Positions 1 through 5,025 of a stretch of 9,386 bases of DNA are shown one piece after another. The position numbers were made by a program, and so were the translations under genes. The DNA lies in assembly GCA_012267605.1 (NCBI GenBank), contig JAAXGF010000166.1, forward strand, positions 1 to 9,386, read 5' to 3'. Numbering within the stretch: position 1 is the first letter of the stretch; each line of letters begins with the position of its first letter. The stretch comes from Alphaproteobacteria bacterium (lineage in GTDB: Bacteria > Pseudomonadota > Alphaproteobacteria > JAAXGF01). The notes beneath the pieces are model-generated. The model was not told the DNA's origin, ran no database searches, and worked only from the letters and a program-made list of their open reading frames with translations.

Positions 1-682
1 CGGTAAGCTGCTCGGCGAGGAACATCCCCTTGTAAATGATCGAGCGGCACGACAGTGAACAAATGTAAAACTCCGTAATGTGCTCGGCCAGGACATGGCG
101 CTCGATTTTGCGGCGTATGACGTAGAGATCGCGCTCAAGCTCGTCGTCGTAAACGTCGTGATCGCTGGCGATCATAATCTGCTCGATTTCTGGGCGCGTG
201 GCGTTCGCCTTTTCGCCGATGACGTCCGCATTGATCGGAACCTGGCGCCAACCGAAAATTCGGTAGCCAAAATTTAGGATTTCGGTCTCCACGATCGAAC
301 GGCAAGTTTCCTGGGCGCCGAGATCGGTCTTTGGCAGGAATACCATACCCACGGCGAGCTTGCCGCTGGACGGCGCGTGACCCGTGCGGGCAACGTGTTC
401 CTTGAAGAAGCACTGGGGAATTTGCACGTGTATCCCGGCCCCATCGCCTGTCTTGCCATCGGCATCCACGGCGCCGCGGTGCCAAACTGCCTTGAGCGCA
501 TCGATGCCGGCGAGGACAACCTCACGGCGCGGCTTGCCGTCAACGGCAGCGATTAATCCAACGCCACAGTTGTCGTGTTCTTCGGCAGGGTCGTACAGGC
601 CTTTGCGAACCAGGTGATCTGCGTTAGCGCGATAGTTCTCGGCCCATCCTTGGCGCGGCCCCCGCGCGCATTCATTGGTCAT
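1..682 (-). CDS. gltB: Glutamate synthase large subunit, N-terminal part (runs off the left edge)
   Basis: Large (alpha) subunit of NADPH-dependent glutamate synthase (GOGAT). In the cytoplasm it releases ammonia from glutamine and transfers it to 2-oxoglutarate, using electrons supplied by GltD. Only the first 227 codons are present; the family is about 1500 residues. Visible is the class II glutamine amidotransferase domain: the EEHDNCGVG motif places the catalytic cysteine at residue 39, so a propeptide of about 38 residues should be removed to expose Cys as the N-terminal nucleophile. The typical segments AVWHRGAVDADGKTGDGAG and IHVQIPQCFF follow, then RDLYVIRRKIE and FYICSLSCRSIIYKGM near the edge. 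The ATG at 682 has a strong Shine-Dalgarno (GGAGG at 692-688, 5 bases before the AAGGG-proximal ATG region). It lies 47 bp downstream of gltD on the same strand, so the two are probably one operon. Identity is secure; everything beyond the amidotransferase start is outside the window. Confidence 0.96.
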   Translation of the reverse strand, partial: MTNECARGPRQGWAENYRANADHLVRKGLYDPAEEHDNCGVGLIAAVDGKPRREVVLAGIDALKAVWHRGAVDADGKTGDGAGIHVQIPQCFFKEHVARTGHAPSSGKLAVGMVFLPKTDLGAQETCRSIVETEILNFGYRIFGWRQVPINADVIGEKANATRPEIEQIMIASDHDVYDDELERDLYVIRRKIERHVLAEHITEFYICSLSCRSIIYKGMFLAEQLT

Positions 683-729
683 CCCTTCCTCCGTGCCTTT
701 GTCCCAAGCCTCGATATTCGGCGCAGTGT

Positions 730-2154
730 CTAGGCGACGCGCCGTTCCTCGCTAGCTTTGGCGTTAAGATATGCATCAATCGCGTCCGCCGCGTCCCGAC
801 CATCGCGAATCGCCCACACCACCAGCGACGCGCCTCGGATGATGTCGCCGGCGGCGAATACCCCGTCAAGGTTGGTCATCATCGTCTTGTAGCTAATCTT
901 GAGTGTGCGGTGCCGGGTAACCGCGAGTTTCTTGTTTCCGAACATGGTGGGCAAATCCTCGGGATCGAATCCCAGGGCCTTGATGGCGATGTCCGCCGGC
1001 AACTTGAAGCTCGAATCCTTGATCGGTTGCGGTGTTTGGCGACCACTGGCGTCAGGCGTTCCGAGACGCATGCGAAGCGCGCGAACTTTTTCTACCGCAC
1101 CGTTGCCCAGGAAAGCCTCGGGTGCCGATTGCCACACGAAGCGTACGCCTTCCTCCTCGGCATGGCTGACTTCCCGCTCGGAGCCGGGCATGTTTTCCCG
1201 ATCGCGCCGGTAGAGGCAACTTACCGACTGGGCGCCCTGACGCACCGCAGTGCGGACACAATCCATGGCGGTGTCACCGCCACCAATAACCACGACGTTC
1301 TTACCGGCCGCGTTCAGCTCTCCAGAATCAAATTCTGGTACATTGTCGCCAAGTCCCTTGCGGTTGCTGGCTGTAAGATAGGTCATCGCCTGAACGATAT
1401 TGGCCAACCCCGAACCCGGCGCCGATAAATCGCGATAATCGTAAAACCCGGTGGCAATCAGAATTGCATCGTGGCGGTCACGCAATTCGTCAAGACTTGC
1501 GTCTCGGCCAACCTCAAAATTGGTGTGAAAGATTACGCCCCCCTCGGTAAGGAGGTCAGCACGGCGAGCAACCACCGATTTCTCGAGTTTGAAATTTGGA
1601 ATTCCGTAAACGAGTAGACCGCCGACGCGATCATAGCGATCGTATACGTGGACCTGGTAGCCTAAGCGCCTTAAACGATCCGCTGCCGCCATGCCACCAG
1701 GCCCGGCACCGATAATTCCGACCGATTCGGTACGCTCACGAAATGGCTTCACGGGCTTCACCCATCCATTGTCGAAAGCGGTTTCAGTAACGTACTTCTC
1801 GACCGCGCCGATGGTCACGCCACCGAATCCCTTCTCGATGACGCAATTGCCTTCACACAACCGGTCCTGGGGGCAAATCCGACCGCAAACCTCCGGGAAC
1901 GTGTTGGTCTCCGAGGCCAGTTCATAGGCTTCCTCAAGGCGGCCCTCGGCGGTCATCATCAGCCAATCTGGAATATTGTTGTGGAGCGGACAATGAACTT
2001 GACAAAATGGAATGCCGCACTGTGAACAACGCCCGGCCTGCTCAGCCGCTGCATCGGTCTGAAATTTCTCATAGATCTCGCCAAAATCTTCCCGGCGTAG
2101 TACGGCTTCCCGCTTTGTGGGCGTTCCTCGCGCAACCGAGACGAACTTTTGCAT
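730..2154 (-). CDS. gltD: Glutamate synthase small subunit (NADPH, FAD, 4Fe-4S)
   Basis: Beta subunit of glutamate synthase. It oxidises NADPH through FAD and passes electrons via iron-sulfur clusters to GltB in the cytoplasm. With the start at 2154 the protein is 474 residues, normal for the family. Two N-terminal cysteine clusters are intact: Cys43, 46, 51, 55 (RCSQCGIPFCQVHCP) and Cys90, 94, 100, 104 (VCGRICPQDRLCEGNC). The FAD-binding GAGPGG is at about 149-154, the NADPH-binding VIGGGDTAMD at about 289-298, and the C-terminal flavin motif GDIIRGASLVVWAIRDGRDA starts at about 436. An in-frame ATG at 2208 would add 18 residues (MKLRICARAIRENHLVGK) that do not resemble the family; the start at 2154 gives the expected MQKFVSVARGTPTKR and has a GGTGGGA purine stretch just upstream. 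The order gltD then gltB is the reverse of the gltB-gltD order known in E. coli. Confidence 0.96.
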   Translation of the reverse strand: MQKFVSVARGTPTKREAVLRREDFGEIYEKFQTDAAAEQAGRCSQCGIPFCQVHCPLHNNIPDWLMMTAEGRLEEAYELASETNTFPEVCGRICPQDRLCEGNCVIEKGFGGVTIGAVEKYVTETAFDNGWVKPVKPFRERTESVGIIGAGPGGMAAADRLRRLGYQVHVYDRYDRVGGLLVYGIPNFKLEKSVVARRADLLTEGGVIFHTNFEVGRDASLDELRDRHDAILIATGFYDYRDLSAPGSGLANIVQAMTYLTASNRKGLGDNVPEFDSGELNAAGKNVVVIGGGDTAMDCVRTAVRQGAQSVSCLYRRDRENMPGSEREVSHAEEEGVRFVWQSAPEAFLGNGAVEKVRALRMRLGTPDASGRQTPQPIKDSSFKLPADIAIKALGFDPEDLPTMFGNKKLAVTRHRTLKISYKTMMTNLDGVFAAGDIIRGASLVVWAIRDGRDAADAIDAYLNAKASEERRVA

Positions 2155-2187
2155 TTTTCCCACCAAATGATTCTCCCGAATAGCCCG

Positions 2188-2201
2188 TGCGCATATGCGC
2201 A
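2188..2201. promoter_or_regulatory. Perfect 14-bp palindrome upstream of gltD, possible operator
   Basis: TGCGCATATGCGCA is a perfect palindrome ending 33 bases upstream of the gltD ATG. It lies just downstream of a leftward -10-like box, so it would sit at or just after the transcription start. The position suits a repressor site or the 5' end of the leader. The binding protein is unknown, and it does not match the NtrC consensus I know. Confidence 0.35.
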
Positions 2202-2208
2202 ATTTCAA

Positions 2209-2237
2209 ATTCTACGGCCACCCCATTGCCCCGGTAA
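2209..2237 (-). promoter_or_regulatory. Candidate gltD promoter
   Basis: On the minus strand TAGAAT (2214-2209) matches the -10 consensus at five of six positions. At a 17-base spacing upstream is TTACCG (2237-2232), only a three-of-six match to the -35 box. The predicted start of transcription is close to 2202, giving a leader of nearly 50 bases to the gltD ATG. The weak -35 would fit a promoter that needs an activator; this is inference from pattern alone. Confidence 0.3.
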
Positions 2238-2385
2238 GGATCGCCGTTTGTCCCACTAATTTAAACCACGGACATCCCGAACGCGACAAAATTCGATTAT
2301 TAACGGCAACAATGCTTACCTAAAAATTCTTCGTGATGAAAAGTTTTACTTGTGGATTAGGCGCATGGAGCGATGCCGCAAACTA

Positions 2386-2406
2386 TTAGTCCCAAAATGG
2401 GACTAA
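2386..2406. promoter_or_regulatory. Perfect 9-bp inverted repeat upstream of uppP
   Basis: TTAGTCCCA, a 3-base AAA spacer, then TGGGACTAA form a perfect inverted repeat with 9-bp arms. It ends 66 bases upstream of the proposed TTG start of uppP and about 31 bases upstream of a weak extended -10-like sequence (TGCTAGTAT, 2435-2443). No T-run follows, so it does not look like an intrinsic terminator. An operator for a dimeric regulator is the simplest reading; the regulator cannot be named. Confidence 0.45.
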
Positions 2407-2472
2407 ATTCGTCACGGACCGATTCCGTATCAAATGCTAGTATGTCGATCCGCTTGTCACCGAAGTCTTCCA

Positions 2473-3270
2473 TTGCCTGATTTACAGATCATCATCCTGG
2501 CCCTAGTGCAGGGGGTCACAGAATTTTTGCCGATCAGTTCGTCGGGCCATTTGCGCTTGATTCCCTTTATTACCGGCTGGTCCGACCAAGGGCTAATGAT
2601 GGACATCGCCGTACACGTGGGATCTCTAGGTGCGGTCGTCGTCTATTTTCGGAAAGACGTCTGGCGAGTCATCACAGGTAGCGTGGGTTTGGCCTTATTT
2701 CGCCCTGACCAAAATACCACTCTCGCGCTTCGTGTTATGGTGGCATGCGTACCCACCGTCCTCGCCGGCGCGCTCATATTTCGCATAGGTGGCGATGCGC
2801 TGCGCACTCCCGAGATCGTCGCCTGGACCACCATTGTGTTCGGTTTATTGCTTTTTGGTGCGGACCGTTTTGGCGCTATGACGCGCGGCTTTGAGGATTT
2901 GAAACTGCCCGCCGCCCTTTTGATCGGGCTGGCCCAAGTCTTGGCTTTGATCCCAGGTGTCAGTCGGTCCGGCGTCACGATGACGGCCGCGAGGGCGCTG
3001 GGTTATGATCGTAGCACGGCCGCGCGTTTTTCAATGCTCATATCGATACCCGTGATTCTCGGGGCAGGCGTTCTGAAGGGGGCGGAATTACTGGCCATTG
3101 GCGATACGCGCCTTACCATCGATGTGATAGTCGCGGTTGTCTTAGCGTTTTTTTCCGCCTTGACGGCTGTTGCGTTGATGATGAAATGGCTGCAATCAGC
3201 TAGTTTTACGCCGTTTGTGATCTACCGCATCGTACTGGGAATCGTTCTTCTTGGGCTAATATATAGGTAA
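2473..3270 (+). CDS. uppP: Undecaprenyl-diphosphate phosphatase (BacA/UppP)
   Basis: Integral inner-membrane phosphatase that converts undecaprenyl diphosphate to the monophosphate, recycling the lipid carrier for peptidoglycan and surface polysaccharides; overproduction of this family confers bacitracin resistance. The two signature motifs are present: QGVTEFLPISSSGH at residues 13-26 (with catalytic Glu17) and PGVSRSG at 161-167. Many hydrophobic segments follow the family pattern. The TTG at 2473 gives 265 residues beginning (M)PDLQIIILALVQG, the usual N-terminus. An ATG at 2434 in the same frame would add 13 residues (MLVCRSACHRSLP) unlike the family. Neither start has a clear Shine-Dalgarno, and a -10-like TAGTAT at 2438-2443 would place the ATG upstream of transcription. 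Function is secure; the exact start is likely but not proven. Confidence 0.95.
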   Translation: MPDLQIIILALVQGVTEFLPISSSGHLRLIPFITGWSDQGLMMDIAVHVGSLGAVVVYFRKDVWRVITGSVGLALFRPDQNTTLALRVMVACVPTVLAGALIFRIGGDALRTPEIVAWTTIVFGLLLFGADRFGAMTRGFEDLKLPAALLIGLAQVLALIPGVSRSGVTMTAARALGYDRSTAARFSMLISIPVILGAGVLKGAELLAIGDTRLTIDVIVAVVLAFFSALTAVALMMKWLQSASFTPFVIYRIVLGIVLLGLIYR

Positions 3271-3388
3271 CTGCTAGAACTATTTTGCGCTCGATAGGAC
3301 GTGGATGCTTAACCTCGCGCCGCCCGGGTGATATCGTCCCGCCCTGGAAAAACTTTCGTGGGACTATGTGCAGGAAAGGGATTTCGTC

Positions 3389-3685
3389 ATGGCGCGCTTC
3401 AATCCATTGGGCGGAACAATTTTCAGCGGTATGCTACTCGCCGCTTCATTAGCGCTCACCGCTTGTGAAGAACCACCGCCAGAGGCGGAGAAAGGCGCGC
3501 TGGAACGGGCCGGAGAATCAGCGGGGGATGCATTGACAAACGCCGGTAAGTCAGCGGATGAGTTCATCGAGAAGGCCGGAGAAACGACCGATGCAGTAAT
3601 GGAAAAAACCGGCGAAACTCTTGAAGCCGCCGGCAAGGAACTCGAGAAAGCCGGTAAGGGTCTCCAAAAGGAAGAAGAAGAATAG
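3389..3685 (+). CDS. Small lipoprotein with tandem 11-residue helical repeats
   Basis: A 98-residue predicted lipoprotein; I do not recognise a named family. The N-terminal region is a lipoprotein signal peptide: basic start MARF, a hydrophobic stretch to residue 25, and lipobox LTAC with Cys26 as the lipidation site. After an EEPPPEAE linker come four tandem undecapeptides at residues 38-48, 49-59, 60-70 and 71-81 (LERAGESAGDA, LTNAGKSADEF, IEKAGETTDAV, MEKTGETLEAA), each with a hydrophobic first residue and a G at position 5. A related KELEKAGKGL segment follows, and the tail is QKEEEE. The 11-residue period suggests an extended amphipathic or coiled helix, as in LEA-like and apolipoprotein-like proteins. 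The ATG at 3389 is chosen because AGGAAAGGG lies at 3372-3380, 8 bases upstream; a GTG at 3368 would put that site inside the gene. An envelope or stress role is inference. Confidence 0.8.
   Translation: MARFNPLGGTIFSGMLLAASLALTACEEPPPEAEKGALERAGESAGDALTNAGKSADEFIEKAGETTDAVMEKTGETLEAAGKELEKAGKGLQKEEEE
3500..3631 (+). repeat. Four tandem 33-bp (11-codon) repeats in the lipoprotein gene
   Basis: Four consecutive 11-codon units encode peptides of the form hydrophobic-(E/T)-(K/R/N)-(A/T)-G-(E/K)-(S/T)-x-(D/E/G)-x-x. Conservation is clear at the protein level and looser in DNA, so the units are old or selected for protein pattern rather than recent duplications. Confidence 0.75.
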
Positions 3686-3842
3686 ACCGCACCCGGGTGA
3701 CACCACGTTCATCACACGAATTTTTCGTCACCCAGCCGGAATTCGGCGATCACGGATGGGCGCACTGAACTTGGTTCAATCGAACGTTGCAGACTGGTCA
3801 GTTAGTTATCCCGAGATGCCCCCAATTTCGTAACGATCGAGC

Positions 3843-3932
3843 TTCGATGTTTTCATCATTGGCTCTGCCTTCGGCGAGCAAACTATGGAATGGCCGTCGC
3901 GGAGCGTCTGGCCGAGGCCTGGAGGCCCGACC
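3843..3932 (+). pseudogene. Possible remnant of an FAD/NAD-binding (Glf-like) protein N-terminus
   Basis: Two short reading-frame pieces together resemble the N-terminal Rossmann beta-alpha unit of a flavoprotein. From 3843 one frame gives FDVFIIGSAFG; from 3884, in another frame, YGMAVAERLAEAW follows. Joined with a frameshift near 3876-3884 they look like the FDLFVVGSGFFGLTIAERV-type start of UDP-galactopyranose mutase and related enzymes. There is an in-frame stop at 3831 just before and no start codon. The similarity stops after about 30 residues, so only a fragment could remain. Chance resemblance is quite possible. Confidence 0.25.
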
Positions 3933-4028
3933 ATGTGATCCAATGGTTCAATAAATTTCCCGAGCGACACAGCAACACCCAAAAACACATCAGGTGTGAC
4001 AAACGCTACATAATTTCCTGCCGATTTT

Positions 4029-4058
4029 TATAAATTGATAACTGTCGCGGCGCGACAG
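4029..4058 (+). promoter_or_regulatory. -10-like box followed by a 17-bp palindrome
   Basis: TATAAA at 4029-4034 is a good -10 match, but the -35 region (around 4005-4011) is poor. Directly downstream, CTGTCGCGGCGCGACAG at 4042-4058 is a palindrome with perfect 8-bp arms around a single central G. It would cover the transcription start of the small ORF that begins at 4085, a classic repressor position, or form a tight hairpin at the 5' end of the transcript. The TGTCGCG type of half-site is common among TetR-like operators; that link is inference. Confidence 0.45.
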
Positions 4059-4084
4059 GGGCATTTAGACAAGGGGATCGACCG

Positions 4085-4165
4085 ATGTCACGCATTGTAT
4101 CAATCGTCAGCTTATCGGTATTGCTCACAGCCATGGTCTGCTTCACTACTTCCGCAATGATGTAG
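4085..4165 (+). CDS. Putative small hydrophobic peptide (26 codons)
   Basis: An ATG at 4085 is preceded by AAGGGG at 4071-4076 (8-base spacing), the same Shine-Dalgarno sequence as the neighbouring HTH gene. The frame encodes 26 residues: a short basic start MSR, then an almost unbroken hydrophobic stretch (IVSIVSLSVLLTAMVC) and FTTSAMM before a TAG. It could be a single-pass membrane peptide, a type I toxin-like peptide, or a signal peptide left over from a truncated gene: after the TAG the same frame continues for 20 Pro/Ala-rich codons (PAPAALGNRSRTV...) to a TGA at 4226-4228. I recognise no family. The coordinated -10-like box, palindrome, Shine-Dalgarno and ORF make it worth listing, but it could still be chance. 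Confidence 0.35.
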   Translation: MSRIVSIVSLSVLLTAMVCFTTSAMM

Positions 4166-4310
4166 CCAGCGCCAGCAGCGCTGGGCAACAGAAGCCGCAC
4201 AGTCGAATTGACCGCGCGGGCCGCCTGACATTATTTCCCGTAATAATCCACTGATCCGGCCGCGCGAGTACCGTCTAGGACGCGGTCACGTGGCGCAGTG
4301 GATTACCCAA

Positions 4311-4577
4311 CTATTCGAGATCAAGCACCACCACCAAGGGTTTTCTGAGTATATCGAGTCTTGGAGATGCGGCGTGGCGCAAAAAAAACGAATTGAGCGC
4401 CGTCGGATATGTCCGCCAGGTATTACCGACCTTACGGCTCGCGAGCGTACCGTCGGCAAACCAAGATTCCACGGTTGTCCTAGAAACACTGAACAAATCC
4501 GAAATATCTTCAACCGTGTAATACACGGGAAAGGGATCTTGGGGCCGAGCAGCCGGCAGATTCTTTTTAGTATTCAT
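4311..4577 (-). CDS. Excisionase/MerR-like helix-turn-helix DNA-binding protein
   Basis: An 88-residue protein that is mostly one HTH_17-type (excisionase/MerR-like) DNA-binding domain. Residues 20-65 follow the family pattern: YTVEDISDLFSVSRTTVESW for the helix-turn-helix, then FADGTLASRKVGNTWRTYPTAL for the wing and the next helix. An N-terminal leader (MNTKKNLPAARPQDPF) and a C-terminal tail ending in VVVLDLE have no known motif. The ATG at 4577 has a good Shine-Dalgarno (AAGGGG, 4589-4584, 6-base spacing). Proteins of this type act as excisionases, phage or plasmid regulators, or small transcription factors; no integrase is present nearby, so a regulator is as likely as an excisionase. 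Its upstream region is strongly AT-rich and contains a CRP/FNR-like palindrome about 100 bases away. It is divergent from the parA-type gene. Confidence 0.75.
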   Translation of the reverse strand: MNTKKNLPAARPQDPFPVYYTVEDISDLFSVSRTTVESWFADGTLASRKVGNTWRTYPTALNSFFLRHAASPRLDILRKPLVVVLDLE

Positions 4578-4676
4578 GTCCGTCCCCTTGCGTTTGTATT
4601 TAATTCAACAAAAATACCATTGAATTTTTAAAATTTAGGTAATAGCCGTCACAAATGAAAAATCATGTGTATTTTA

Positions 4677-4692
4677 TGTGATACACATCACC
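4677..4692. promoter_or_regulatory. CRP/FNR-like binding site
   Basis: TGTGA-TACACA-TCACC matches the CRP-type consensus TGTGA-N6-TCACA at nine of ten defined positions; its core GTGAT-ACAC-ATCAC is a perfect inverted repeat. It overlaps a second inverted repeat, ATGTGTAT and ATACACAT (4665-4672 and 4681-4688), so more than one dimeric regulator could compete here. It lies about 100 bases upstream of the HTH start and just upstream of a weak rightward promoter candidate. That a CRP/FNR-family protein binds is inference from the match. Confidence 0.5.
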
Positions 4693-4771
4693 TTTGTTTC
4701 CTTTACAATTTGGTGAATGGCTACATAAGCGTTATCGAACTAGTGTGCCAATACTCAGATGCCGCATTCCA

Positions 4772-4935
4772 CGGCCAACCTTATTCGCCCCGTGCACCAG
4801 ACTGTTTTTCGGATTAGCTAATTCTTAACCGTATGGGTTCGATATTTCCCGCGATGGATATCAGTTTCGCTGGTGCCACGATCGAAATGGCGGTGCCACG
4901 GTTGGCCGAACTACGGCCACAACTATGCGGCCAAC
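4772..4935. repeat. Cluster of short direct and inverted repeats upstream of parA
   Basis: CGGCCAAC occurs at 4772-4779 and 4928-4935, and its reverse complement GTTGGCCG at 4901-4908; a further CGGCCA lies at 4914-4919. GGTGCCACG occurs twice, at 4872-4880 and 4892-4900, starting exactly 20 bases apart (about two helical turns). GTTGGCCG (4901-4908) and CGGCCAAC (4928-4935) could also pair as a stem with a 19-base loop. Such clusters before parA genes can be operators or centromere-like sites, but the copies are few and short. Confidence 0.4.
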
Positions 4936-5025
4936 GCTCGGCATTTCTCGGGCGCTAGTTGGAATCCGGTCTGCGGTGAATCATGCCGGTCGCTAGAGAA
5001 CTTTTGGCGACGAAAGGTCGGGGTA

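Larger units (their letters stand above)
2155..2472. other. Divergent intergenic region between gltD and uppP
   Basis: A 318-bp stretch without a convincing gene, locally AT-rich around 2280-2400. It should carry the promoters for the glutamate synthase operon (leftward) and for uppP (rightward). Two perfect palindromes are visible at 2188-2201 and 2386-2406. The hexamer GTCCCA of the second palindrome also occurs singly at 2250-2255. Promoter boxes are weak by eye and are given as separate low-confidence entries. Confidence 0.7.
3686..4084. other. Gene-poor region between the lipoprotein gene and the small hydrophobic ORF
   Basis: About 400 bp without an intact gene. Open frames here have no good start, ribosome site or family resemblance. 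It contains a 10-bp palindrome CACCCGGGTG at 3690-3699 directly after the lipoprotein stop (no T-run, so not a typical terminator), a possible decayed flavoprotein fragment at 3843-3932, and the promoter-like and palindromic sequence at 4029-4058. Confidence 0.6.
4578..5025. other. Divergent intergenic region between the HTH gene and parA
   Basis: About 450 bp with no convincing gene. The left part (about 4590-4710) is very AT-rich, unlike the flanking genes; the right part (4770-4940) is GC-richer and carries short direct and inverted repeats. Regulatory elements for both flanking genes are expected here, including the CRP/FNR-like site at 4677-4692. A rightward TTTACA (4702-4707) with CATAAG (4724-4729) at 16-base spacing is a weak promoter candidate; it would give parA a leader of nearly 300 bases. 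Confidence 0.6.

Noticed and set aside
3690..3699. CACCCGGGTG as a terminator after the lipoprotein gene
   Set aside because: It is a palindrome without loop room and has no T-run after it.
3323..3700. Direct repeat CCCGGGTGA at 3323-3331 and 3692-3700 flanking the lipoprotein gene
   Set aside because: Nine bases only, GC-rich and without other signs of mobility; chance cannot be excluded.
3806..3988. 60-codon minus-strand ORF
   Set aside because: No ribosome site or family resemblance; it overlaps the better flavoprotein-like reading on the other strand.
4006..4200. 64-codon minus-strand ORF
   Set aside because: It is antisense to the small hydrophobic ORF and spans its promoter-like elements; no motif.
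4230..4247. ATTATT/AATAAT inverted repeat
   Set aside because: Short 6-bp AT arms with no neighbouring element; likely chance.
4290..4631. 113-codon plus-strand ORF opposite the HTH gene
   Set aside because: It is antisense to a clear HTH_17 protein with a good ribosome site, and has no recognisable motif itself.
4005..4728. Repeat of GCTACATAA at 4005-4013 and 4720-4728 as attachment sites
   Set aside because: Nine bases in AT-rich DNA without an integrase or extended identity is not enough for an att-site claim.
4854..4958. 34-codon ORF (MDISFAGATIEMAVPRL...) upstream of parA
   Set aside because: It reads like protein but has no Shine-Dalgarno, is very short and overlaps the repeats; no family recognised.
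4873..5025. N-terminal 51-codon extension of the ParA reading frame
   Set aside because: It is Trp- and Cys-rich, unlike ParA N-termini, overlaps the repeat cluster, and the ATG at 5026 has a ribosome site.
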